DNA from: Cyclobacteriaceae bacterium
GTDB taxonomy: Bacteria > Bacteroidota > Bacteroidia > Cytophagales > Cyclobacteriaceae
Direction of reading: 5' to 3'
DNA length: 64,000 nucleotides
Assembly (NCBI GenBank): GCA_013141055.1
Contig: JABFRS010000001.1
Span: 2,414,567 to 2,478,566 of the forward strand
The stretch's first letter is position 1. Every line of letters begins with the position of its first letter. Position numbers and translations under genes: made by a program. Below, in pieces: positions 9,070 through 17,060 of this stretch. The notes under the pieces are model-generated. The model ran no database searches and was not told where the DNA came from. It worked only from the letters and a program-made list of their open reading frames with translations.

Positions 9070-10596
9070 TCACGCTTCGATTAAAATGTTCCCGTTCATC
9101 TCGGCGGGAATTGGTACCTGTAATATTTTCAAAATTGTAGGAGCGAGATCCCCCAGCTTACCATCTTTTATTTTACCCTTGTATTCGTCATCAACAAAAA
9201 TACAGGGAACAAGATTGGTGGTATGAGCTGTGTTTGGTGAACCATCTTCGTTTAGCATTAACTCGGCATTTCCGTGATCAGCAATAACGATAACAGAGTA
9301 TCCATTCTTTCTCGCAACTTCAGTTACCGCCTCATTACACTGATCCACAACTTCCACAGCCTTTACAGCAGCTTCAAACACACCTGTATGTCCAACCATG
9401 TCCGGATTGGCAAAGTTCAAACAGATGAAATCAACTTCTTTCTTTTCCAGCTCAGGAATGATCTTGTCTCGAATGTCTGCTGCACTCATTTCAGGTTTAA
9501 GATCATAGGTTGCCACTTTTGGTGATGGACAAAGGATCCTGCTCTCTCCTGTAAATGCTTCCTCACGGCCACCGTTAAAGAAAAAAGTTACGTGAGGATA
9601 TTTTTCCGTTTCAGCAATTCGGATTTGCTTTTTGCCGGCGCGTGCAATCACTTCGCCTAAAGTGTTAAGCAAATTGTCTTTATCGAAGATCACCTTTACA
9701 TTTTGAAAGGAATCATCATAATTTGCCATCGTTACATAGTAGAGATTCAGTTTCTTCATTCCCTGTTCTGGAAAATCAGATTGTGTCAATACCTCTGTGA
9801 TCTCTCTTCCCCGATCAGTACGGAAATTGAAACAGATAACAACATCACCTTCCTGAATCACAGCAATAGGATTTCCAGAAGCGTCTGCTGCTACTACAGG
9901 CTTAATGAACTCATCAGTTACACCTGCATCATAATTTTTCTTTACGGCGTCAATAACATTTGTTGATTTTTCGCCTATACCTTTTACCATCAGATCGTAA
10001 GCAAGCTTCACGCGTTCCCATCTCTTATCGCGATCCATTGCATAGTAACGACCGATCACACTCGCAATCTTGCCTGTGGTTTTATTGAGATGATTTTGAA
10101 GATCGGTCAAATAGGCTACTCCACCTTTGGGATCTGTATCACGGCCATCCGTAAAGGCATGGATAAAAAGCTTTGTAATATTATTGTTATGAGCGATGGT
10201 ACATAAACCTTCAAGATGTTTTATATGAGAGTGAACACCGCCATCTGATAAAAGTCCAATTAAATGAACAGCCTTATTATTTGCTTTGGCATATTTCAAA
10301 GCATCGATTAAGACTGCATTAGCGTCCAGTTCTTTATCATCTACAGCTTTATTGATCTTGACGAGATCCTGATAGACAATACGTCCCGCGCCGATGTTCA
10401 TGTGACCCACTTCAGAGTTACCCATCTGTCCGGCCGGAAGACCTACTGCAAGTCCGGAAGCTTCCAGCTTACTGTGGGGATATTTTGTAAAAAGAGAATT
10501 CATATAAGGAGTCTTCGCGTGATCTACCGCAGAGACTTTTTTGTTTGTTGCGATCCCCCAGCCATCCAGAATCATCAGCAGCACTTTCCTGTTCAT
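9070..10596 (-). CDS. gpmI: 2,3-bisphosphoglycerate-independent phosphoglycerate mutase
   Basis: The 508-residue length is standard for iPGM. The alkaline-phosphatase-like metal motifs are clear: LMILDGWG with Asp11, GQMGNSEVGH with the phosphorylated Ser61, and near the C-terminus VIVIADHGNAE and an AHTTN segment. It interconverts 3- and 2-phosphoglycerate in glycolysis using two Mn ions. It is probably the first gene of a row that continues with the 167-residue protein and the PorE-like lipoprotein, although gaps of 57 and 37 bases could hide internal promoters. Confidence 0.95.
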   Translation of the reverse strand: MNRKVLLMILDGWGIATNKKVSAVDHAKTPYMNSLFTKYPHSKLEASGLAVGLPAGQMGNSEVGHMNIGAGRIVYQDLVKINKAVDDKELDANAVLIDALKYAKANNKAVHLIGLLSDGGVHSHIKHLEGLCTIAHNNNITKLFIHAFTDGRDTDPKGGVAYLTDLQNHLNKTTGKIASVIGRYYAMDRDKRWERVKLAYDLMVKGIGEKSTNVIDAVKKNYDAGVTDEFIKPVVAADASGNPIAVIQEGDVVICFNFRTDRGREITEVLTQSDFPEQGMKKLNLYYVTMANYDDSFQNVKVIFDKDNLLNTLGEVIARAGKKQIRIAETEKYPHVTFFFNGGREEAFTGESRILCPSPKVATYDLKPEMSAADIRDKIIPELEKKEVDFICLNFANPDMVGHTGVFEAAVKAVEVVDQCNEAVTEVARKNGYSVIVIADHGNAELMLNEDGSPNTAHTTNLVPCIFVDDEYKGKIKDGKLGDLAPTILKILQVPIPAEMNGNILIEA

Positions 10597-10658
10597 AAGT
10601 GAAATTTAGCTGTAAATATAGCGTTGAGTTGATGGATTTTATGCCCGGAAGGCCCATC

Positions 10659-10689
10659 TTGGCAGGGAGAATTTAATGGCATACTTTTG
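10659..10689 (+). promoter_or_regulatory. Complete Bacteroidota promoter (TTG - N20 - TACTTTTG)
   Basis: The -33 TTG and the -7 TACTTTTG are separated by 20 bases, the spacing known for the Bacteroidota primary sigma factor. The -7 box ends 15 bases before the ATG of the DUF4783 gene. This is the best-formed + strand promoter in the window. Confidence 0.75.
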
Positions 10690-10704
10690 GACGGAAATAG
10701 ATCA

Positions 10705-11094
10705 ATGAAGCATTTAGCTATTTTGTGGGGGTTGTTTTTGTTGTCAGGATCACCCGTTCAGGCGCAATCGGAGATTTTTAATCCTATGAAGGATGCTATT
10801 AAGGTCAGCGATGCTGCGGCCCTGGTAAAGTCGTTTGCTCCATCCGTAGACATAAATCTTGAAGGAAATATCAACGCATATAGTAAGGCTCAATCTGAAT
10901 TCGTTTTAAAAGAATTCTTCAAAAAACATCCTGTTACTGATTTCAGCATTGTTCACATGGGTGCATCCAAAGGAGGACTTCAGTTTTCAATCGGACGCTA
11001 TATCAGCGGTACTGATACTTATAGTGTATTGATCCGTGTTCGTCAGGTGGGTGAGGAATATCTTGTCCAGCAGATATCTTTTGTAAAAGAGTAA
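10705..11094 (+). CDS. Secreted DUF4783 protein
   Basis: A 129-residue protein with a signal peptide (MKHLAILWGLFLLSGSPVQAQ). The remainder has the DUF4783 pattern: an early FNPMKDAIKVSDA helix, FAPSVDINLEG, VLKEFFKKHP, and a closing GEEYLVQQISF strand, resembling small NTF2-like folds. The function is unknown. The ATG is preferred over an upstream TTG because that TTG overlaps the -7 element. It lies 27 bases before nadC; the pairing looks like a conserved Bacteroidota arrangement, which I recall rather than can verify. Confidence 0.8.
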   Translation: MKHLAILWGLFLLSGSPVQAQSEIFNPMKDAIKVSDAAALVKSFAPSVDINLEGNINAYSKAQSEFVLKEFFKKHPVTDFSIVHMGASKGGLQFSIGRYISGTDTYSVLIRVRQVGEEYLVQQISFVKE

Positions 11095-11121
11095 AGCTCT
11101 TCGAAGTGATGTTCATCTAAT

Positions 11122-11988
11122 ATGTATCCCCCCTACATCACTTCAGATTCACTGAAAAAGTTTATTCAATCCGCGCTGGTGGAAGATATTGGTGATGGAG
11201 ATCATTCAGCCTTGGGTGCAATACCTGAAAACACAAAAGCCAAGGCAAGGTTATTAATAAAAGACAACGGTTTGTTGGCAGGTGTCGAGCTTGCTGAAAG
11301 GATCTTTTATGAAGTTGATCCTTCACTTAAAATGGAAATCTTCAAAATGGATGGTGATAACGTGGCAAAGGGGGAAGTTGCCTTTACTGTTGAGGGTTCT
11401 GCCAGATCACTTTTATCTGCTGAAAGACTTGTCCTGAATTGCATGCAAAGAATGAGTGGCATCGCAACGTACACTCAAAAGCTTTGCCGCCTGATCGAAG
11501 GAACAAGCGCTCAATTGATGGACACACGAAAGACAACTCCGAATTTCAGGATGATGGAAAAGTGGGCTGTTCTTATTGGTGGTGGAATAAACCATCGCTT
11601 TGCTCTTTATAGTATGATAATGCTAAAAGACAATCACATGGATATGGCCGGAGGAATAAAAGCGGCAATCGGAAATACGAAAGAGTACTTGAAAAACACC
11701 GGCAGAAATCTCCGGATTGAAGTTGAGACACGAAATCTTGATGAAGTGAAAGAGGTACTGGCGGTTGGTGGAATTGACATTATTATGCTTGACAACATGA
11801 ATATTGAGCAAATGAAATCTGCCGTAAAGCTCATTGATGGAAAGTACAAAACTGAAGCAAGTGGCGGGATCACAGAAGAAACTCTCAGGAATGTGGCTGA
11901 GTGTGGCGTCGATTATATCTCAGTGGGAGCATTGACACACTCCGTGAAAAGTATGGACCTTAGCCTTAAAGTGATCAATTCCCAGTAG
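11122..11988 (+). CDS. nadC: Nicotinate-nucleotide pyrophosphorylase (quinolinate phosphoribosyltransferase)
   Basis: The 288-residue protein carries the NadC active-site set: ALVEDIGDGDHSA at the N-terminus, DTRKTTP at residues 134-140, GGGINHRF with His158/Arg159, and KDNH at 169-172. Further on, MLDNM and EASGGI form phosphate-binding loops of the TIM-barrel-like domain. It converts quinolinate and PRPP to nicotinate mononucleotide, CO2 and pyrophosphate in NAD synthesis. No nadA or nadB is in the window. It is probably co-transcribed with the DUF4783 gene from the TACTTTTG promoter. Confidence 0.95.
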   Translation: MYPPYITSDSLKKFIQSALVEDIGDGDHSALGAIPENTKAKARLLIKDNGLLAGVELAERIFYEVDPSLKMEIFKMDGDNVAKGEVAFTVEGSARSLLSAERLVLNCMQRMSGIATYTQKLCRLIEGTSAQLMDTRKTTPNFRMMEKWAVLIGGGINHRFALYSMIMLKDNHMDMAGGIKAAIGNTKEYLKNTGRNLRIEVETRNLDEVKEVLAVGGIDIIMLDNMNIEQMKSAVKLIDGKYKTEASGGITEETLRNVAECGVDYISVGALTHSVKSMDLSLKVINSQ

Positions 11989-12008
11989 GCGGATTGCCAG
12001 CAGGCTGT

Positions 12009-12016
12009 TAACTTTG
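12009..12016 (+). promoter_or_regulatory. Bacteroidota -7 promoter element (TAACTTTG)
   Basis: Exact TAnnTTTG match, 20 bases before the ATG of the YcxB-like gene. No -33 TTG at the usual spacing, so support rests on the -7 element and its position. Confidence 0.5.
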
Positions 12017-12036
12017 CGGCCCATTCGAATTGAACT

Positions 12037-12510
12037 ATGATTATTAAGACCAAGAATTATCGCCTCGATAAGCAACAATACATCAAAATGGCGCTGAAAA
12101 GCATTCTTTTGAAAATGTGGTGGGCGATTCCTATTGCTGTAGCGATCTGCCTTCTTTACTTGTGGATTCCAAGCTTCTGGTGGATTGCAGGGGGAGTGTT
12201 GGCCTATGGATTATTTGTACTTTTCTGGCTCATCCAGTTCTACGGTGTTACTCAGCTCGAGCAGGGGAAAATGCTTTTCGAGAAATTTTCATATGAGATC
12301 AACAGTCAGCAGATATTAATGAAACTTAATGCCCGTGAAGGGATGCCGCTGAAGTGGGGTCAGATTCAGCGTGCTGAGGTTGGGAAGGATTACTATTTAC
12401 TTTTTGTCAACAAAGCGCAACTGATTCACCTCCCTTTCAAGATATTCAACACAGACAATGAACGTAAATTCCTCACAAGTATTCTGAGGACAAAAGGTCT
12501 GATAAAGTAA
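12037..12510 (+). CDS. YcxB-like membrane protein
   Basis: A 157-residue protein with two adjacent hydrophobic helices at about residues 30-46 and 48-70, followed by a cytoplasmic beta-rich segment. That segment (FSYEINSQQILMKL, then LKWGQIQRAEVGKDYYLLFVNK and HLPFKIF) fits the YcxB-like domain pattern: two transmembrane helices plus a PH-like C-terminal part with a W-x-x-I and FxxxxQxxxIP(F/K)xxF motif. The function of the family is unknown. It stands alone, with its own -7 element, and precedes recX by 46 bases. Confidence 0.65.
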   Translation: MIIKTKNYRLDKQQYIKMALKSILLKMWWAIPIAVAICLLYLWIPSFWWIAGGVLAYGLFVLFWLIQFYGVTQLEQGKMLFEKFSYEINSQQILMKLNAREGMPLKWGQIQRAEVGKDYYLLFVNKAQLIHLPFKIFNTDNERKFLTSILRTKGLIK

Positions 12511-12556
12511 CAACTCAAACCTTGATTTCCGACTCACATCGTTGGATATTTAAGGT

Positions 12557-13057
12557 ATGATTGAGGCAGACGATTCACAACCCAGGAGAAAGAAAATTTA
12601 TACTCCTGCTGCTGCCTTTGAAAAAATCTCAAACTATTGTGCTTATCAGGAACGTTCGCACAAAGAAGTTCGTAACAAACTTTATGAGTATGGATTGCAT
12701 CGTGGCGACGTAGATGAGATATTATCACGACTCATCACCGATGGTTTCCTGAATGAAGAACGTTTCGCCAAAGCATTTGCAGGTGGAAAGTTTCGAATGA
12801 AGAAGTGGGGGCGAAATAAAATTGTCCATGAACTGGAAGCAAAGGGTGTTACTTCCCGATGTATTCAAAAAGGTCTTCTCGAAATTGAAAATGCGGAATA
12901 CTCAAAAACTCTTCGGGTGCTTCTGAAAAAGAAATTTGATCAGACTAAAGACGAAAATCTCTTCAAAAGACGTGATAAAACAGCCCGCTTCGCAATTGGA
13001 AAGGGATACGAATCAGAACTGGTTTGGGGAATTCTAAAGGAAATTTCAGCCCCTTAA
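12557..13057 (+). CDS. recX: Regulatory protein RecX
   Basis: The 166-residue protein is all-helical with three tandem three-helix repeats, as in RecX. The first repeat shows YCAYQERSHKEVRNKLYEYG and the second FLNEERFAKAFAGGKFRMKKWG, with the family's L-x-x-(R/E)-x-(R/H)-(S)-x-x-E-(V/L)-x-x-K-L and FA-x-(A/S)-(F)-(V/A)-x-x-(K/R) patterns. By family knowledge it binds RecA filaments and limits recombinase and coprotease activity. recA is not in the window. The basic N-terminal RRKKIYT segment precedes the first repeat. Confidence 0.88.
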   Translation: MIEADDSQPRRKKIYTPAAAFEKISNYCAYQERSHKEVRNKLYEYGLHRGDVDEILSRLITDGFLNEERFAKAFAGGKFRMKKWGRNKIVHELEAKGVTSRCIQKGLLEIENAEYSKTLRVLLKKKFDQTKDENLFKRRDKTARFAIGKGYESELVWGILKEISAP

Positions 13058-13142
13058 CCCAATTTGTAAGGGACGCGACAAAGAGTTTTGGTGATTCAAC
13101 CGAACTTTGATCTCATACGTTAAGTGTAAAAAAAATTTGAAT

Positions 13143-13604
13143 ATGAAATTGGCTGGACTGGTGCTGGTATTTGCTATCGCAGGTGGAACTTTTGCTTTCG
13201 CACAGAGCGATGATGCACGAAAGAAGAATTTTAATGTAAAAAAGACCATTGCTATTGAGGGCTATGATCCGGTAAGCTATTTTGACAACAGACCTTTGGA
13301 AGGCGAATCAGATATAAAAACAGAGTATAAGGGCATAACATATCTTTTTGCCTCAACGGCTAACCTCAACAAATTCAAAGCCTCTCCGGAAAAATACGAA
13401 CCTGCATATGGTGGGTGGTGTGCATTCGCAATGGGTGAAAACGGTGAGAAAGTTAAGATTGATCCGGAAACCTATAAGATCATGGACGGGAAGCTTTATC
13501 TCTTTTATAATTTCTGGGGGAACAATACCCTGACAGATTGGAATAAAAGTGAGAAGAGCCTGAAGGCAAAAGGGGATCAGAACTGGAAGAAATTTATACC
13601 ATAA
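13143..13604 (+). CDS. Secreted YHS-domain protein
   Basis: The ATG is chosen because it opens a signal peptide (MKLAGLVLVFAIAGGTFAFAQ); an upstream TTG would add 12 residues. The mature protein has AIEGYDPVSYF and YGGWCAFAMGE, the pattern of periplasmic YHS proteins, which are small folds that may bind metals or heme. The single Cys is in GGWCAF. A closing W-rich segment (LYLFYNFWGNNTLTDW) is typical of the Bacteroidota versions. The physiological role is not known. It is separated by about 65 bases from the DinB operon and its promoter. Confidence 0.82.
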   Translation: MKLAGLVLVFAIAGGTFAFAQSDDARKKNFNVKKTIAIEGYDPVSYFDNRPLEGESDIKTEYKGITYLFASTANLNKFKASPEKYEPAYGGWCAFAMGENGEKVKIDPETYKIMDGKLYLFYNFWGNNTLTDWNKSEKSLKAKGDQNWKKFIP

Positions 13605-13646
13605 AACCAGTGAGGGCGGACCATCGTATATCGTCTTATTTTCCAC

Positions 13647-13654
13647 TATTTTTG
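13647..13654 (+). promoter_or_regulatory. Bacteroidota -7 promoter element (TATTTTTG)
   Basis: Exact TAnnTTTG match ending 15 bases before the ATG of the DinB-family gene, so it is the likely promoter of the DinB/ATP-grasp/LysE operon. Confidence 0.55.
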
Positions 13655-13669
13655 TAAATCTATACACTT

Positions 13670-14194
13670 ATGCAGCTTTCAAACGCCTGTACAAGCATTC
13701 TTAATCAACTTGAAGACATCCTTCGCCAATTGGACGAAGCAGACTTTACGCGTCCTTCAGCGTCCTTAAGTAAGTCTACGATCGGACAGCACATTCGTCA
13801 CACTCTGGAGTTCTTCCTATGCCTTGAAGAGGGATTTAAAATAGGAGTAGTTAATTATGATAAACGGGCTCATGATAAACTGATTGAGACCGATAAGTTT
13901 ATTGCACTTAATGCTATTCAAAGAATTGGTGATTTTATCATCAATCAAAAACATGACCATGCACTTAAGTTAGAAGTTGGCTATGAACGCGATAGCGAAG
14001 AATGCCTATCGATTCAAACCAATTACTTTCGTGAGCTTACGTATAATATTGAGCATGCCGTTCATCATATGGCAATCATGAAAATTGGCCTTCGGGAAGT
14101 TGCGCCATATGTCACCTTTCCTTCTGATTTTGGAGTTGCCATCAGTACCATTCGACATCAGGAAGCAATGGTGATTGTTGCAGAGTCAGAATGA
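13670..14194 (+). CDS. DinB-family (DinB/YfiT fold) putative metal-dependent protein
   Basis: The 174-residue protein forms the four-helix DinB fold. The expected metal triad is readable: His44 in GQHIRHTLEFF, and His129 and His133 in NIEHAVHHMAIM. Family members include damage-inducible proteins and thiol S-transferases (for example of bacillithiol or mycothiol); which applies here is open. Its stop overlaps the start of the ATP-grasp gene (ATGA), so translation is probably coupled, and the LysE-type exporter follows. This suggests a shared pathway rather than a general damage response. Confidence 0.82.
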   Translation: MQLSNACTSILNQLEDILRQLDEADFTRPSASLSKSTIGQHIRHTLEFFLCLEEGFKIGVVNYDKRAHDKLIETDKFIALNAIQRIGDFIINQKHDHALKLEVGYERDSEECLSIQTNYFRELTYNIEHAVHHMAIMKIGLREVAPYVTFPSDFGVAISTIRHQEAMVIVAESE

Positions 14195-15237
14195 GTTTCA
14201 TTTCTAAAATCACCAACAGCAATTTTTTTATTAAAGTAAGAAGCTGGGAGTATTGGCCGTTTGGAATACTTCAGGCCCCCATATTTCCATATTGGCTTTG
14301 GCTTTCCCTTAAGTCAAGATCAATTGTGTATTTCTCTGCATCAAATCCTGGTATTCTGATGGGAGGTATGTTCGGTGAATCCAAATTTGATGTTCTTGAG
14401 TTGGTGCCTGCGGCTTATAAACCCCGCACGATATTGATTAAGCTTCCAAACACAACCGAGAAAGTTTTACATCAGCTCCGTGAAAACGGACTAAACTTTC
14501 CTTTGATCTTTAAACCCGATCTTGGGGAACGTGGCTGGATGGTTAGAAAAATCAAGAACATTCAGGATGTTGAAAAATACCTTTCGGAAATAAAGATTGA
14601 ATTCCTCGCTCAGGAATTGGTAGAGCTTCCTCTGGAGTTCGGTGTTTTTTATGTTCGATATCCAATTGAGGCATCTGGCAAAGTCACTTCTATTGTAGGA
14701 AAGGAAATGCTTTTTGTAAAAGGTGATGGAAAAAAAACATTGAAAGAGCTGATGCTTGAAAAAGAACGAGCGAAGCTTCAATGGAAAACCCTGAAAGTTG
14801 TTTATGAGAACAAACTGGCAGAAGTCATTCCCGCAGGTGAGAAAGTTGAATTAGTCTCCATTGGGAATCATTGCCTTGGCACGAAATTTTTAAATGAGAA
14901 TCATCTTATCACAGACAAACTTTCAGCTTCGTTTGACCACATCAGTAAGCAAATTGAGGGTTTTTACTTTGGTAGATTTGATTTGCGAGCAGCAACGCTC
15001 GAGGATCTTGAAAATGGAAATGTGAGAATTTTAGAACTTAATGGATGTGGGGCAGAGCCGGCACATATTTATGATCCTCGGTTTTCATTCTTTAGAGCAG
15101 TAGGAGTGTTGTGGAAACATTGGAGTGATATTTACAGGATAAGTTCAGAGAATCATAAGAAAGGTGTTGCGTATATTTCATTTCGGGAAGCAAAAAACAT
15201 TTATAAAAAATTCAAAGCACTGACGACCCCTTCTTAG
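14191..15237 (+). CDS. ATP-grasp enzyme, probable carboxylate-amine ligase
   Basis: The 348-residue protein has the ATP-grasp pattern: FPLIFKPDLGERGWMV with the nucleotide-binding Lys108, a QELVEL hinge, and the metal-binding set Asp264 (GRFDLR), Glu282 and Asn284 (ILELNG). The following CGAEPAHIYDP resembles D-Ala-D-Ala-ligase-like members. The N-terminal 75 residues are unusual, with several aromatic residues (SWEYWPFGILQAP) that could form an amphipathic, membrane-facing helix. By family knowledge it would join a carboxylate to an amine with ATP hydrolysis. Substrates are unknown. The start overlaps the DinB stop by four bases. Confidence 0.8.
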   Translation: MSFISKITNSNFFIKVRSWEYWPFGILQAPIFPYWLWLSLKSRSIVYFSASNPGILMGGMFGESKFDVLELVPAAYKPRTILIKLPNTTEKVLHQLRENGLNFPLIFKPDLGERGWMVRKIKNIQDVEKYLSEIKIEFLAQELVELPLEFGVFYVRYPIEASGKVTSIVGKEMLFVKGDGKKTLKELMLEKERAKLQWKTLKVVYENKLAEVIPAGEKVELVSIGNHCLGTKFLNENHLITDKLSASFDHISKQIEGFYFGRFDLRAATLEDLENGNVRILELNGCGAEPAHIYDPRFSFFRAVGVLWKHWSDIYRISSENHKKGVAYISFREAKNIYKKFKALTTPS

Positions 15238-15240
15238 ATC

Positions 15241-15855
15241 ATGGCTTACGTAACTGCTTTTTTACTTGGTTTTTTTTTCAGTTTCATTGGCTCGATACCT
15301 CCCGGCACTCTCAACCTTACGGTTTTACAGTTAGGCCTCGAGAAAAGAATTCAGACCGCACTACGATTCTCTCTCGCCGTGGCAATAGTAGAATATCCTT
15401 ACGCCTGGATTGGTGTTCATTTTGAATATCTTATTTCTTCTTCACCTATTATCGTTCAACATTTTGAATTGATTGCAGCGGCAGTTATGCTGGCTCTTGC
15501 GGTTTTCAATTTATTACCAGACAGAAAACCAACAGGTTTTGCAAAGAAATTCAGCGAAAGCGGATTTCGAAGAGGCCTTGTTCTAAGTATTCTCAATCCA
15601 ATGGCAATTCCCTATTGGATGGCCTTTACAGCATATATGAAATTGCATGGATGGATAGAGCTAAGCTCTCCATTGATGCTTCATGTTTATGTTTTTGGAA
15701 CAGCGTTAGGTGCAATGGCTCTATTGTCACTTTTAATATTCTTTGCGAATAGACTGGCACCTTATGTTCAGGGCAGCAAATGGGTAAAGATCATTCCAGG
15801 ATTGGTACTGTTAGCCCTTGGATTGTATGCCCTTTTCAGATATTTCTTTATCTGA
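15241..15855 (+). CDS. LysE-family transporter
   Basis: A 204-residue inner-membrane protein with about six hydrophobic segments. GSIPPGTLNLTVLQLGLEK after the first helix is the family's P-G-(P/T) signature, and SILNPMAIPYW after the middle region matches the second conserved Asn-Pro. LysE proteins export amino acids and derivatives by proton exchange. It starts three bases after the ATP-grasp stop, so the ligase product is a reasonable cargo guess. It ends head to head with tag, with no bases between the two stop codons. Confidence 0.85.
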   Translation: MAYVTAFLLGFFFSFIGSIPPGTLNLTVLQLGLEKRIQTALRFSLAVAIVEYPYAWIGVHFEYLISSSPIIVQHFELIAAAVMLALAVFNLLPDRKPTGFAKKFSESGFRRGLVLSILNPMAIPYWMAFTAYMKLHGWIELSSPLMLHVYVFGTALGAMALLSLLIFFANRLAPYVQGSKWVKIIPGLVLLALGLYALFRYFFI

Positions 15856-16437
15856 TTACTTGAGACGAATGGTTTGCTTATAGCGATGACAGTCGACGAG
15901 GTGATCATTGACCAAACCGCAAGCCTGCATGTGAGCATAGATAACGGTGCTGCCCACAAACTTGAATCCCCTTTTTATCAAATCCTTACTCAGCGCATCT
16001 GATTCTTTTGAGGTAGGCCTGATCTCACCAAGATGTTTTGGCTTATTGATGATTGGCTTTCCGTTTACAAACTGCCAGATGTAGCGATCAAAGCTTCCGA
16101 ATTCTTTCTGAACCTCCAGAAATCGTTTTGCATTATTGACAGTGGCCATCACCTTCAGTCGGTTGCGCACAATGGAAGGATCCAGTAGAATCTTCTCAAT
16201 TCGTGCGGGTGTGAATTTAGAAACCTTCACTGCATCAAAGTTTGCAAAATTCTTGCTGTACCCCTCGCGCTTGTTGAGAATGGTTGACCAACTCAAACCC
16301 GCTTGTGCTCCTTCTAAAACAAGAAACTCAAAATGAGTTTTATCATCATGAACAGGTACGCCCCATTCTTCATCATGATAACGCACATACTTTTCGAATT
16401 TAAGACACCAGGGGCATCGGAATTTTTTGTCGTCCAT
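15856..16437 (-). CDS. tag: DNA-3-methyladenine glycosylase I
   Basis: The ATG chosen gives MDDKKFRCPWC; an upstream in-frame start would add ten unconserved residues. Tag hallmarks are present: a zinc snap made by Cys8 (RCPW), His21 (YHDEEWG) and the C-terminal HLVDCHRY, and the catalytic-pocket Glu42 in LEGAQAGLSW. It removes 3-methyladenine from alkylated DNA as the first step of base-excision repair. The 193-residue length is standard. It is transcribed divergently from the ridA-like gene. Confidence 0.92.
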   Translation of the reverse strand: MDDKKFRCPWCLKFEKYVRYHDEEWGVPVHDDKTHFEFLVLEGAQAGLSWSTILNKREGYSKNFANFDAVKVSKFTPARIEKILLDPSIVRNRLKVMATVNNAKRFLEVQKEFGSFDRYIWQFVNGKPIINKPKHLGEIRPTSKESDALSKDLIKRGFKFVGSTVIYAHMQACGLVNDHLVDCHRYKQTIRLK

Positions 16438-16499
16438 AGTATTAAAAAACCAAGTTAAAGAATTCACTTCAACAGCCTATCTTAGAGAAAAAATAGATC

Positions 16500-17024
16500 A
16501 TGAAAACATTTTTGATACTTTGCCTTCTGGGTCTTATTACAACATTCTCATTTGCACAAAAATCAGATGTTGAAAAAAAGTTAAAGGAACTTGGAATTCA
16601 GCTTCCGGCGCCTCAGAAACCAATTGCTAATTATGTAAAGGCGGTACGTTCTGGAAATCTTGTTTTTCTGGCGGGTCATGGCCCATCCAATCCGGATGGA
16701 ACCGACATTACCGGTAAGGTGGGAAAGGATCTCACAGTACCTCAGGGTTATGAGGCAGCGAAAGCCGTAGGTCTCAATTTACTCTCCTCACTCAAAGCAG
16801 AGATTGGTGATCTTAATAAAGTAAAGCGAATTGTTAAAGTTTTAGGAATGGTTAACTGCACGGAAGGATTTACAGAACAACCCAAAGTCATCAATGGATT
16901 TTCAGATCTGATGGTTGCGGTATTTGGAGAAAAAGGAAAGCATGCCCGCTCAGCGGTTGGTATGTACGCTCTTCCTAATAACATCGCTGTCGAAATCGAA
17001 ATGATCGTCGAAGTAGAAAACTAA
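16500..17024 (+). CDS. Exported RidA-family (YjgF/YER057c/UK114) protein
   Basis: A 174-residue protein with a signal peptide (MKTFLILCLLGLITTFSFAQ), unusual because typical RidA enzymes are cytosolic and about 130 residues. The RidA core is present: YVKAVRSGNLVFLAGHGP, then LGMVNCTEGFTEQPKVINGFSDLMV and GKHARSAVGMYALPNN. The Arg in HARSAVG corresponds to the substrate-carboxylate-binding Arg of enamine/imine deaminases. The core is of the subgroup with a longer insertion before that motif. Its periplasmic substrate is unknown. Confidence 0.85.
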   Translation: MKTFLILCLLGLITTFSFAQKSDVEKKLKELGIQLPAPQKPIANYVKAVRSGNLVFLAGHGPSNPDGTDITGKVGKDLTVPQGYEAAKAVGLNLLSSLKAEIGDLNKVKRIVKVLGMVNCTEGFTEQPKVINGFSDLMVAVFGEKGKHARSAVGMYALPNNIAVEIEMIVEVEN

Positions 17025-17060
17025 TTTATCGGTAAATCTTTTCAATTTTTCATTCTCATC

